Numbered from the stretch's first letter, positions 7,768 through 16,212 are shown. The stretch is DNA of 16,627 nucleotides from CAZBQG01 sp964493945 (GCA_964493945.1 CAZBQG010000078.1:1-16627); one strand, 5' to 3'. A program made the numbers and translations. The notes: generated by a model not told the origin, from the letters alone.

Positions 7768-10149
7768 ATGCTCTCTCCATATCTCATAATAGACTGCACG
7801 GGAACCATGGGTTGGTTAACCGGGCGCATCCTGGGCGACCTTGGCGCCAACCTGATCAAGATCGAAAATCCGGGTACCGATATCACCAATCCGGACTGGC
7901 TGGCCCTGAATGTAAACAAGCGGGTGATGTTCCTGGATATGGAAGGCGGTAATGGATATGCACGCTTGGATGAATTGCTGAGCGAAGCGGATTTCCTTTT
8001 GGAAACGGCTCCGGCGGGAAGCAAATTGAGGGAATACTTCGACTATAAAAGATTCTCCAAAATTAATCCCCGCCTCATCCATGTCTCCATCACGCCCTTT
8101 GGCCTGACCGGACCCCGGGCCGATTGGCAGGCATCGGACATGGAAATCATGGCCGCCGGCGGCGCCATGTCCCTGGCCGGGAAGCCGGGGGAGACGCCGC
8201 TACGTGTATCGGTTCCCCAATCCTATTCCTGGGCCAGTTCCCACGCCTCCTTCGGTGCCCTGACGGCACTTGCCCACCGCACCCGGACAGGGGTTGGCCA
8301 ACAGGTGGATGTGTCAGCGCAGGCTTCGGTCATTTCGGCCCTGGCCCATGCGCCAACCTATCCGGAGATCACCGGCACCAATCCGACCCGGAGCGGCGAA
8401 TTCATTCCCGGACGTTCCCTTACCGGCGCCCGCTTCCGGGTGTTTTGGAAATGCGCCGACGGATATATCAATTTCATCTTTTACGGAGGCAATGCGGGAC
8501 GCCGGACCAATGAACAACTGGTTGCCTGGATGGTTGAGCGGGGCGCCGAATTGGGCCCCTTGGGCGATATAGATTGGTCGAATTTCGATATGAAGGAGCT
8601 TAACCAGGAAGAAATCCTGAAATTGGAGGAACCGCTCACCTTATTTTTCGCTGACCTGACCAAGGCGGAATTCCTGGGGGAAGCCTCGGTCCGGGAAATG
8701 CTGGGCTATCCGGTTTCCACAGTGGCGGATATCCTTGAGGACCCCCAATTGGCGGCCCGGGATTATTGGCAAAAGCCTAAGGCATCAGAAGGCGATACAA
8801 GGTTATTTTGTGGAAGCTTCGTCATGGTCAACGGCAAACGCCCGGCGGTCACGGCGCAAGGTATCGCCGATGATGGGGAAATAAGGCGCCTGATGGAAAG
8901 CCTAGTTTCGGGGCAGAAAAATCTCCCCGCCCCCTCGCCGGCAAACAATGATCTGGCCCTGGATGGCGTCAAGATCGTCGAATTCGGCGGCTATGCGGCG
9001 GGGCCTCAGATCGGCAAAAATCTGGCTAATTTCGGTGCCACCGTGGTGCATGTGGAATCCTTCTCCCGGCCGGACGGTTTCCGTGTCGAATACCCGCCCT
9101 ACAAGGACGGCAAGCCTGGGGTCAACCGGGCCGCCATGTTCAATTTCTTCAACGATTCAAAACACGGGGTCACCCTGGACCTGAAAAAAGAAGAAGGAAA
9201 GGAACTGGCCCGCCGGCTTTTGACCTGGGCCGACATGGTGATCGAAAATATGCGCCCCGGCGTGATGGAGCGCCTGGGTCTGGGCTATGAGCGGATGAAG
9301 GCGGTCAATCCCGGGCTGGTCATGTTATCCACTTGCAATATGGGACAGACGGGACCCCGCGCCAACACACCCGGATTTGGCTCCCAATTATCCGCCCTGG
9401 CCGGATTTTGCGGGCTGACTGGGTTTCCAGAAGGCCCCCCCACCCTTTTGTTTGGCCCTTATATCGATTTCATCGCCTCGACCATGGGCACCACTGCTGC
9501 CCTTGCCGGGTTGGACAGCCAACGACGGAACGGCACGGGCAGTTGGATCGATCTGTCCCAATATGAAAGTGGGCTCCATTTTATCGCTGGCGCCTTACTG
9601 GAAGCCGAAACCACCGGCAATATCCGGGCCCGGGCCGGCAATTGGGACGCCATGGCCGCGCCGCACAATACCTATCACTGCCAGGGTGATGAATGGCTGG
9701 CGCTTTCATGCTGGTCGGACGGGGAATTTTCCAGTTTGGCCGAAACCATGGGCCTTACCGGGGACCAGCGTTTTTCATCACCGGTGGCACGCCGCACCAA
9801 CGCGGCCCAATTGGATGAACTGATCAGCACCTGGTGCGAAGGCAAGGGATCGGATGCAACTGCGGCAAGTTTACAAGAGGCGGGCATCCATGCTTATCCG
9901 GTCAATACCATCGCCGATCTGTTCACCGATCCCCAGCTTGCCCATTTCGGCATATGGCAAAAGCGGGTCCATTCCGTGGTCGGCGAACATCATTATTGCA
10001 ACCCGCCATTTACTCTGTCGGCCACCCCCGGCGATATCCTGGGCCCGGCACCCTGCCTTGGCGAGCATAACGAAATTGTTTTCAAGGAATTCCTGGGGAT
10101 ATCGGATGAGGATTACAAGGATTTGGATAATCTGGGTGCCTTCGATTGA
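7768..10149 (+). CDS. Fused tandem class III (CaiB/BaiF) CoA-transferase
   Basis: 793 residues holding two complete CoA-transferase III domains, about 1-385 and 395-793, where single-domain members have about 400. Domain 1 starts MLSPYLIIDCTGTMGW and includes SITPFGLTGPRADW and GVGQQVDVSAQASV; D181 matches the catalytic Asp of formyl-CoA transferase (Asp169 there). Domain 2 restarts at LDGVKIVEFGGYAAGPQIG and includes DMVIENMRPGVMERLG and GTGSWIDLSQYESG, with D595 in the catalytic position. Both sites look intact. Class III enzymes move CoA between carboxylic acids through an aspartyl-CoA mixed anhydride and normally form interlocked dimers, so this fusion may be a built-in heterodimer. An in-frame TGA at 7762-7764 fixes the start at 7768. 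The 51-base gap upstream shows no clear promoter. Which acids it uses is unknown. Confidence 0.92.
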   Translation: MLSPYLIIDCTGTMGWLTGRILGDLGANLIKIENPGTDITNPDWLALNVNKRVMFLDMEGGNGYARLDELLSEADFLLETAPAGSKLREYFDYKRFSKINPRLIHVSITPFGLTGPRADWQASDMEIMAAGGAMSLAGKPGETPLRVSVPQSYSWASSHASFGALTALAHRTRTGVGQQVDVSAQASVISALAHAPTYPEITGTNPTRSGEFIPGRSLTGARFRVFWKCADGYINFIFYGGNAGRRTNEQLVAWMVERGAELGPLGDIDWSNFDMKELNQEEILKLEEPLTLFFADLTKAEFLGEASVREMLGYPVSTVADILEDPQLAARDYWQKPKASEGDTRLFCGSFVMVNGKRPAVTAQGIADDGEIRRLMESLVSGQKNLPAPSPANNDLALDGVKIVEFGGYAAGPQIGKNLANFGATVVHVESFSRPDGFRVEYPPYKDGKPGVNRAAMFNFFNDSKHGVTLDLKKEEGKELARRLLTWADMVIENMRPGVMERLGLGYERMKAVNPGLVMLSTCNMGQTGPRANTPGFGSQLSALAGFCGLTGFPEGPPTLLFGPYIDFIASTMGTTAALAGLDSQRRNGTGSWIDLSQYESGLHFIAGALLEAETTGNIRARAGNWDAMAAPHNTYHCQGDEWLALSCWSDGEFSSLAETMGLTGDQRFSSPVARRTNAAQLDELISTWCEGKGSDATAASLQEAGIHAYPVNTIADLFTDPQLAHFGIWQKRVHSVVGEHHYCNPPFTLSATPGDILGPAPCLGEHNEIVFKEFLGISDEDYKDLDNLGAFD

Positions 10150-10198
10150 GGCTGGGGACTAGAAAAATTTATGGATACGCCCCGGTTTAATGGGCTAA

Positions 10199-10204
10199 TA
10201 TAAT
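10199..10204 (+). promoter_or_regulatory. Possible -10 element upstream of the TAXI genes
   Basis: A perfect TATAAT lies 25 bases before the ATG at 10230, in an 80-base gap. No good -35 is found 16-18 bases upstream. A weak GCCC/GGGC stem at about 10180-10195 precedes it. The very high demand for a binding protein makes an internal promoter here reasonable, but support is a single box. Confidence 0.38.
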
Positions 10205-10216
10205 TTTTTCGTCAAA

Positions 10217-10223
10217 GGGAGGA
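10217..10223 (+). promoter_or_regulatory. Strong Shine-Dalgarno site for the TAXI binding protein
   Basis: GGGAGGA-type sequence (AGGGAGG at 10217-10223) stands 6 bases before ATG 10230. It is the best ribosome binding site among the + strand genes here and fits a highly expressed solute receptor. Confidence 0.75.
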
Positions 10224-10229
10224 AAAACC

Positions 10230-11228
10230 ATGAGAAAAAGCTTATTCGCATTTGTTGGATTGATGATCCTGACCGCTTTTCCGGTGCAGGCACAAAAATA
10301 TAATCTGACCCTTACGGGCGCCAGCCCGGGCGGGTTGTGGTCACGCATCGGCGGCGGCGTGGATGCCGCGGTCGCTGCTGCCTATCCCGGCTCGACGGTT
10401 ACCTATCAGACTTCCAGTGGTGGGCTTGCCAATATCCCCCTGGTGGCCAGCGGCAAGGTGCCCATGGGTCTGGCGACGGATGGCGAGCTGACCCTCGCCT
10501 GGACCGGACAGAAACCCTATAAGGCGCCGATCAAAAACGTACGCACCTTGGTCCGTGTCTATACGCCCGCCGCTCGTTTTCAGGCCACTCATCTTTTGCT
10601 CAGCAAATCCTTTGCCGATAAGCATGGCATCAAAAGCTTCGCCGATATCGTCAAGAAAAAAGCGCCCATCCGGGTCGCGGTCAACCGGCGCGGAAATATG
10701 GATGGGGATGTCAGCCTGATGGTCATGAACCTGATGGGCGCCACCCAGGCCAATATCAAAAGCTGGGGCGGCCAGATGGTGCGGGCCGCATCGAAGGAAA
10801 TGGTTTCGCTGATCCTGGACCGCCGCATCGATCTGGCGAATTTCGGAATTGCCTTCAATCATCCGAGAGTCCGCGAAATCGCCAAGGGTGTGAAGCCCGT
10901 CTTGCTCGATATCCCGGCGGGCGTGGCTGCGAAGACGGCCAAGAAACTGGGTGGGCAAACTTGCACCATCAAGCCAGGCGAATATAAATGGACACCCAAT
11001 GGCGCCAATTCCATTTGCATCGGCGCCGTCGTGGTGGTCAGCGCCGCCATGAACGCCAAGACCGCCTATGCCCTGGCCAAGGGTATCTGGGGCAAGATCG
11101 AGGTGTTCAAAAACAAATCACATCGCCTGATCAAGAAAACGGCGACGCCAAAGACCATGGCGACGCCCGCCGTTGCGCCCTTCCATCCGGGCGCGGCCAA
11201 GTATCTTAAGGAAGCGGGGCTCCTTTAA
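10230..11228 (+). CDS. TAXI family TRAP transporter solute-binding protein
   Basis: 332 residues with a clear Sec signal peptide: MRKS, a hydrophobic core, then PVQA before the likely cleavage at residue 21/22 (AQK). The mature start NLTLTGASPGGLWSRIG and the run TSSGGLANIPLVASGKVPMG are typical of TAXI-type extracytoplasmic receptors, which capture organic acids or amino acids in the periplasm and hand them to a TRAP permease. The last part, HPGAAKYLKEAGL, is also usual for the group. It is followed, after a strong hairpin, by its permease. The gene has its own strong ribosome binding site and a possible promoter, so it may be transcribed apart from the CoA-transferase as well as with it. 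Ligand cannot be predicted. Confidence 0.92.
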   Translation: MRKSLFAFVGLMILTAFPVQAQKYNLTLTGASPGGLWSRIGGGVDAAVAAAYPGSTVTYQTSSGGLANIPLVASGKVPMGLATDGELTLAWTGQKPYKAPIKNVRTLVRVYTPAARFQATHLLLSKSFADKHGIKSFADIVKKKAPIRVAVNRRGNMDGDVSLMVMNLMGATQANIKSWGGQMVRAASKEMVSLILDRRIDLANFGIAFNHPRVREIAKGVKPVLLDIPAGVAAKTAKKLGGQTCTIKPGEYKWTPNGANSICIGAVVVVSAAMNAKTAYALAKGIWGKIEVFKNKSHRLIKKTATPKTMATPAVAPFHPGAAKYLKEAGLL

Positions 11229-11242
11229 GACTTAGGTGATAC

Positions 11243-11275
11243 CGGGGGTGAGGCACGGGCCTCGCCCCCGATTTT
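11243..11275 (+). terminator. Intercistronic GC-rich hairpin (leaky terminator or mRNA stabiliser)
   Basis: Arms 11243-11254 (CGGGGGTGAGGC) and 11259-11270 (GCCTCGCCCCCG) pair over 12 bases with one T-G wobble around a 4-base loop. One base later comes TTTT at 11272-11275, a short T tract. Placed between the binding-protein and permease genes, it should reduce read-through or protect the upstream mRNA, giving more receptor than permease, as is known for many binding-protein transporters. Confidence 0.6.
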
Positions 11276-11278
11276 CCA

Positions 11279-11284
11279 AAGGAG
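11279..11284 (+). promoter_or_regulatory. Ribosome binding site fixing the TRAP permease start
   Basis: AAGGAG ends 5 bases before ATG 11290. This decides the start in favour of 11290 over an in-frame GTG at 11236, which has no such site and would translate through the hairpin. Confidence 0.7.
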
Positions 11285-11289
11285 AAGAG

Positions 11290-13203
11290 ATGGCCTTGCA
11301 AGGCCTCTTATCGGCGAAAACCTGGTTTTCCGTCGGCGCAAGGCGGCGCCCCGAAGGTTGGTATTTCTGGGTTTTTTCCCCTTTCGCCGTAGCCGTCGCC
11401 ATATTCGTGATCAGTGCCGCAACGGCGATCATCATCGCGCCCTGGACCCTGGGCGTGCTCTTTTTTTCGGGCATGATGGCGCTGGCCTTTCTCACCACCG
11501 GCGCCTTTGATCATTCGGATGTGGAACATCCATCCTGGCTGGATTGGACTCTGGCCGTGGCCAGCGTCGCAGTCGGCATCTATTTCGCCACCCAGACGGC
11601 CGAGATAGAACAGCGCATAGTCCTTCTCGACACCCTGACAACCTGGAATATCATCTTCGCGACACTGGTATTTTTATTGACCATCGAAGTAACCCGCCGG
11701 GCCACGGGGTTGGGCCTGACGGCGCTTGTTCTGGTCTTTGTCGCCTATAACCTTTTTGGCCACCATCTGGGCGGTGTTCTGCAACACGGCTTGATCACCT
11801 ATAATCATTTCATCGAAATCACCGTCTTCACCACCGACGGCATTTTCGGCCTGCCGATCCGGGTTGCTGCCACTTACGCATTCCTTTTCGTGCTGTTCGG
11901 CACTTTGTTGCAGGCCTGCGGCGGAGGGGAATTCTTTTTTGATTTCGCAGCCGCCCTCAGCGGGCGCAAGGCGGGCGGCCCGGCCAAAGTGGCCGTCCTG
12001 TCATCGGGCCTATACGGCATGGTATCGGGCAGCCCCACCTCCGACGTGGTGACCACCGGCTCCATCACCATCCCGATCATGAAACGGCTCGGCTATAAGG
12101 GATCCCACGCCGGAGCTATCGAAGTGGCGGCTTCCACCGGCGGATCATTGGTGCCCCCGGTCCTGGGCACGGCGGCCTTTATCATGGTCGATTTCACCGG
12201 AATTGAGTATCGCGACATCGCCATCGCGGCCCTCATGCCGGCCATTCTTTATTATATTTCCATCTACGCCCAGGTGCATTTCAGCTCCCTCAGGCACGGA
12301 TTTCTGGGATTGGACGAAAGCCTCATCCCCCGCATGCTTCCCACATTGCGGAAGGGTGGATTGTTTTTCATTCCCCTGGCCGCCCTGACCATTGCCTTGT
12401 TGCAGGGATACACGCCAACCATGGTGGCCGCGTTTGGCTCCATCGCGGTTCTGATCGTCGCCACCTTGCGCGCCGCCACGCGCATCGGCCCGGTGACGGT
12501 TATCAAGGTTTTGAGCGAAACCTGTTACCGCATGGTGCCGGTGGCCGGCGCCTGCGCCGCCGCCGGGTTGATCATCGGCGGCATCACCATGACCGGCCTG
12601 GCCGGAAAATTCGCCCATCTGGTTTACGGCATCACCGATGCGCAGATGTTTCCCACACTTTTGATCACCGCCGCCCTCACCGTTGTCCTGGGTCTGGGCA
12701 TGCCGACGCCCAGCGCCTATATCCTGGGTGCGGCCATGATGGGGCCCATCCTGGCCGAGTTGCAGGTACCCACACTGTCGGCCCATATGTTTATCTTGTA
12801 TTACGCCGTCATGTCGGCCCTGACGCCGCCGGTTGCCGTGGCGGCCTATGCCGCGTCGTCCATCGCCGAGGACAACCCGCTCCATATCGCCTTGCTGGCG
12901 GTGAAATTCGCCCTGGCCGCCTTCATCATCCCCTTTGCCTTCGTCTATGGTCCCGAACTGTTGATGATCGGATCACCCCTCAAGATCATCTTTTCCATGG
13001 TCACCGCCGCCACCGGTTTGATTTTATTGGCCGCCGCCATCGAGGCATATCTCAACGAGCCCCTGTCGAATTGGCGGAGAATTCTTATAGCCCTGGGTGG
13101 GATTGGCCTGATCATGCCTTTCACGGAGACGGCGGCAGGCGGCGGCGCCCTCATCGCCATCGCCTTTGTACCGGCAATAATCAATAAGGCCCAAAATCGC
13201 TAG
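11290..13203 (+). CDS. TAXI-type TRAP transporter permease, 4TM/12TM fusion
   Basis: 637 residues of very hydrophobic sequence with well over a dozen predicted membrane helices, the size expected for the fused small (DctQ-like) and large (DctM-like) subunits found in TAXI systems. The first helices (FAVAVAIFVISAATAIIIAP and following) fit the small-subunit part. The large-subunit part carries YGMVSGSPTSDVVTTGSIT (from about residue 243) and ASTGGSLVPPVLGTAAFIM (from about 281), signature loops for the substrate and sodium path. A second similar loop, LGLGMPTPSAYILGAAMMGP, lies in the C-terminal half, consistent with the inverted-repeat architecture. TRAP permeases import substrates with a sodium gradient rather than ATP. 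It ends at TAG 13201-13203, 2 bases from the stop of a convergent gene. Confidence 0.93.
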   Translation: MALQGLLSAKTWFSVGARRRPEGWYFWVFSPFAVAVAIFVISAATAIIIAPWTLGVLFFSGMMALAFLTTGAFDHSDVEHPSWLDWTLAVASVAVGIYFATQTAEIEQRIVLLDTLTTWNIIFATLVFLLTIEVTRRATGLGLTALVLVFVAYNLFGHHLGGVLQHGLITYNHFIEITVFTTDGIFGLPIRVAATYAFLFVLFGTLLQACGGGEFFFDFAAALSGRKAGGPAKVAVLSSGLYGMVSGSPTSDVVTTGSITIPIMKRLGYKGSHAGAIEVAASTGGSLVPPVLGTAAFIMVDFTGIEYRDIAIAALMPAILYYISIYAQVHFSSLRHGFLGLDESLIPRMLPTLRKGGLFFIPLAALTIALLQGYTPTMVAAFGSIAVLIVATLRAATRIGPVTVIKVLSETCYRMVPVAGACAAAGLIIGGITMTGLAGKFAHLVYGITDAQMFPTLLITAALTVVLGLGMPTPSAYILGAAMMGPILAELQVPTLSAHMFILYYAVMSALTPPVAVAAYAASSIAEDNPLHIALLAVKFALAAFIIPFAFVYGPELLMIGSPLKIIFSMVTAATGLILLAAAIEAYLNEPLSNWRRILIALGGIGLIMPFTETAAGGGALIAIAFVPAIINKAQNR

Positions 13204-13205
13204 GC

Positions 13206-14507
13206 TCAACGTTCCCGGAAGGCCTGGGGCCTGGCGCTGAGGAACGAATCCAGCAGATAATCCAGAACGGTCCGCTCGCCCGTATTGATGCTGGCCACCA
13301 CCTGCATTCCGGGGAACAGATCGTAACGCACGGCGCCCCTCCGGAAATGATTCCGGTTGGTTTCGATGCGCACTTTGTAAAATGGCAAACCATCCTTCGT
13401 CAGAATGGTATCGGGGCTTACATTGTCCACTTCCCCAATCAGGCTGTCGAAACGCATGGCATCGGCGGATGATAATCTGATAACCGTCTTCTGGCCCTTT
13501 CGGACATAACCGATATCCTGGGTAAGGAGTTTGGCCTCGATCACCAACCGGTCCCCCGCCGGCACGATATCGATAACCTTGGCGCCGGGGCGGAGCACGC
13601 CGCCGATGGTCGCCACATACAAGGTTTTGGTGGTCACATCCACCGGTGCGCGCAACACCGTTCGTTTCAGACTGTCTTCATATTTGGCCAGCCGGGGAAC
13701 CATTTCTTCCAATTGACGACGGGCAGATTCCAGTTCGGTGCGGGCTTCCTCGATGAGGGAGGTTCGGATATTGGCCAATTTTGTCTGGACCTCTTTCAGT
13801 ACGGACCGGGCCCGCTGGATGGCCACCGCATCTTCTTCCACCAGACCCTTCAGGTGGCTCGATTCCTTTAAAAGATCCAGATGCTTGTAGCGGTTGGTCA
13901 GGTCGGTTTTCAGCAAATCCTCACTGATCTTCACCTGTTCGTTCAAATATTTGAGGGTCTTTTTCCGGTTCCGGTCGCGCGCCCTGATTTCGCGGATATC
14001 CTGGCGTTTCTGAGTGATGATTTCGTTTTGGGCGGCGATTTGGCTGCCCAGACGGTTACGCCGGCTTTTGAAAGTCCGGATCGCTTCATCGATCAAGGAT
14101 GGATTGGCGCGCGTCAGTTCCGCCGGGAACACCGCTTCATTGGATTGGGACGCGTCGGCCTCAAGATGAATGACCTTGATCCTGAGGCGGACAAAGCGGT
14201 CCTTCAATTCTATGACATCGGCGCCGATGGCCGTCGATTCCATATCGGCCAGGGCCTGACCCGAGGTGACCCGATCGCCTTCTTTTATGTAAATGCGCCG
14301 GACGATCCCGCCTTCCAGATGCTGTACCGTCTTGACCTTGGAGCTGGGCACCACCTCGCCGACGGCCATGCTAACGATATCCAATCTGCCCGTATATGCC
14401 CAAAGCAGGAAGGCCGCGCATAAGACTGTGCAAAACAGAAGAAATAAATGGGTGGCTCGGAATATTTCATCCTTTTCCATCACCACGTCATGGGTCTCCT
14501 GGGCCAT
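13206..14507 (-). CDS. HlyD-family type I secretion periplasmic adaptor
   Basis: 433 residues from ATG 14505-14507: a short cytoplasmic tail, one membrane helix at about residues 20-38 (HLFLLFCTVLCAAFLLWAY), then a periplasmic domain. The first lipoyl half-motif is VKTVQHLEGGIVRRIYIKEG. A long coiled-coil, rich in charged residues, runs about residues 80-265, and the beta-barrel half follows (TVLRAPVDVTTKTLYV, GGVLRPGAKVIDIVPAGDRL). The end, GMQVVASINTGERTVLDYLL, is characteristic of type I secretion adaptors (HlyD, PrtE). It would bridge the ABC transporter to a TolC-like channel. The ATG at 14505 is preferred because GAGGAGG stands 9 bases upstream; a longer frame reaching 14564 would overlap the ABC gene. 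It begins 4 bases after the ABC stop. Confidence 0.93.
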   Translation of the reverse strand: MAQETHDVVMEKDEIFRATHLFLLFCTVLCAAFLLWAYTGRLDIVSMAVGEVVPSSKVKTVQHLEGGIVRRIYIKEGDRVTSGQALADMESTAIGADVIELKDRFVRLRIKVIHLEADASQSNEAVFPAELTRANPSLIDEAIRTFKSRRNRLGSQIAAQNEIITQKRQDIREIRARDRNRKKTLKYLNEQVKISEDLLKTDLTNRYKHLDLLKESSHLKGLVEEDAVAIQRARSVLKEVQTKLANIRTSLIEEARTELESARRQLEEMVPRLAKYEDSLKRTVLRAPVDVTTKTLYVATIGGVLRPGAKVIDIVPAGDRLVIEAKLLTQDIGYVRKGQKTVIRLSSADAMRFDSLIGEVDNVSPDTILTKDGLPFYKVRIETNRNHFRRGAVRYDLFPGMQVVASINTGERTVLDYLLDSFLSARPQAFRER

Positions 14508-14511
14508 ATCT

Positions 14512-16212
14512 TTACGCCTCCTCGCGCTCATCCACACCCGGAACCACATCAGGGGCCGGGGCATTGGGCTTGATGGTAACCTTTGGAATGGGTTTGGAGG
14601 TCAGATCGATGTGGTGACTGGCGCCGCTGATAATATTTGGATCGGACGATAATACGACGACCGTCCGGCTATTTTTTTTATGATCGTTGATCACGGCGGA
14701 CATGACGGCGCATCCTTCCATATCCATCCCCTCGGTGGGCTCGTCCAGAATAACCAGCCGGCCGTCGGAGGTAAGCGCCCGGGCCAGCGCGAGCCGGCGC
14801 CGGATCCCCAAGGCAAGGGAGCGGCCGTTATCCATAATTGGCGTTTCGATCCCCTGGGGCAATTCGTCGATGAAGGGCCGCAAGCCCGCCGCCTCCACCA
14901 CTTGGTTCAGCCTTTCACTTTCAAGATCGGGATTGAGCAGCCGGATATTTTCGCCGATGGTGGCATTGATGAAGGAAGGCTCCTGGGCCAGATAGATGAT
15001 CTGGCGCCGCCACCATTCGGGCAGGACCTGACGTAAATCCAGCCCATCGACCAGAATCTGGCCCTGGTTCGGCTCGATCAGCCCAACCAGAAGGCGGGCC
15101 AGGGTGGTCTTGCCCTGGCCGTTGCCGCCGCTGATTGTCACCAGAGAGCCCGATGCGGCGTTCAGCGACAGGCTTTCGAACAAAGGCAGGCTGGCATTGG
15201 GATGGGCGAAAGCCAGATCCTTCAGCTCCAGGCCGCCTTTGTAGTCACGCTTGGCCGATCCCCGGTCCAATTCACGGGGCAGGCGGGAAAATTCCGCCAA
15301 CATGCTCATGGATTGACGGGCCTTGACGAACACCTCACCCAATTGGGCGAAACGTGATATGGGCTGGATGGCGCGGGCTGCTATAATATTGGCACCGATA
15401 AGTGCGCCCACATCCATCTCGCCCTGCACCGCGAATATGGCGCCGACCGATATGACGGCGATCCCCATCAATGCCGTAATCACCTGGGTCAGGGACTGAA
15501 CGAAGCCCTGGCGGGAGACTATTTTCCGGTAGAGGTTCTGGATGGAATTTATTTTTCTATCCCAGCCATGGCGCAGGAAGGCCTGCGCATTGAAGGCACG
15601 GACCGTATCAATTTCCTGCAAGGCGGTACCCAAAAGGGCGCTTCGGTCTCTGCCTTCAGCGACCATTCGGCCCGACATGCCCCTGAGCGTCCCCATGATC
15701 AGCAAGCCTGCAAAAAAGGCGAGTGTGGAAAAGATGGCCGTGATGCCGGCAAGTTCGGGGCTTAATAAAAACAAGACCCCGATAAACATGATGGCGAAAG
15801 GAACATCGACAACGGCTGCCAGATTGGTGGCGCTATAGGCGCTCCGGATATTGTCAGCGCCTTCCAGGATTTCCCGGCGGTGGCTGGGTGGAATCCGTTC
15901 CAGTACGGGCGCCTTGAGGGCGGTGAGGACGGCGAACCCGGCGTTGGATATTTCCTGGTCCGGGCGGATGCTCAAGCCACGAGCCAATTCGATCCGCACC
16001 AGGCGGAGGAAAAATTCCATGACCACCGCGATCAAGGCCCCCGTGACCAGCGTCGCCAATGTAGCATCCACCCCATAGGCGACATAGCGGTTCAACACCT
16101 GAATGACGAACAAGGGCATGGCCAGGGCCAGAACATTGACGATCAGGGAGGCCACCAGAAGTTCGGTGGCCAGGACCGGCCTCGCCCAAAAGCGTGACAG
16201 TAAATCCTTCAT
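14512..16212 (-). CDS. Type I secretion ABC transporter, fused permease-ATPase with degenerate signature
   Basis: 566 residues. The N-terminal part is an exporter membrane domain with six likely helices (for example LLVASLIVNVLALAMPLFVI, residues about 17-36) and no C39 peptidase domain in front. This matches the PrtD/HlyB-type secretion pumps in length and the HlyD-type partner directly downstream. The ATPase domain has Walker A GGNGQGKTT at 362-370 (K368), a Q-loop (YLAQEPSF), Walker B RLVILDEP with D490 and E491, and a D-loop TEGMD. Unusually, the signature expected as LSGGQ reads LALGI at 466-470, and the switch histidine is replaced by S523 (VLSSDPNI). Either the pump has altered ATPase chemistry, pairs with another ATPase, or is decaying. 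No secreted substrate or TolC gene is visible here. Confidence 0.9.
   Translation of the reverse strand: MKDLLSRFWARPVLATELLVASLIVNVLALAMPLFVIQVLNRYVAYGVDATLATLVTGALIAVVMEFFLRLVRIELARGLSIRPDQEISNAGFAVLTALKAPVLERIPPSHRREILEGADNIRSAYSATNLAAVVDVPFAIMFIGVLFLLSPELAGITAIFSTLAFFAGLLIMGTLRGMSGRMVAEGRDRSALLGTALQEIDTVRAFNAQAFLRHGWDRKINSIQNLYRKIVSRQGFVQSLTQVITALMGIAVISVGAIFAVQGEMDVGALIGANIIAARAIQPISRFAQLGEVFVKARQSMSMLAEFSRLPRELDRGSAKRDYKGGLELKDLAFAHPNASLPLFESLSLNAASGSLVTISGGNGQGKTTLARLLVGLIEPNQGQILVDGLDLRQVLPEWWRRQIIYLAQEPSFINATIGENIRLLNPDLESERLNQVVEAAGLRPFIDELPQGIETPIMDNGRSLALGIRRRLALARALTSDGRLVILDEPTEGMDMEGCAVMSAVINDHKKNSRTVVVLSSDPNIISGASHHIDLTSKPIPKVTIKPNAPAPDVVPGVDEREEA
14517..14523 (-). promoter_or_regulatory. 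Ribosome binding site for the HlyD-type gene
   Basis: GAGGAGG on the - strand lies within the last codons of the ABC gene, 9 bases before ATG 14505-14507. It settles the start codon and shows that the two genes are co-transcribed. Confidence 0.7.

Noticed and set aside
11236..11289. Upstream GTG start at 11236 for the TRAP permease
   Set aside because: It would translate the hairpin and yield a non-hydrophobic, unlike-family N-terminus, whereas ATG 11290 has AAGGAG at the right distance.
12145..12885. Long - strand open frame (246 codons) inside the TRAP permease
   Set aside because: Its translation is rich in Gly, His, Gln and Arg, as expected from the complement of a hydrophobic membrane gene, and it has no recognisable domain.
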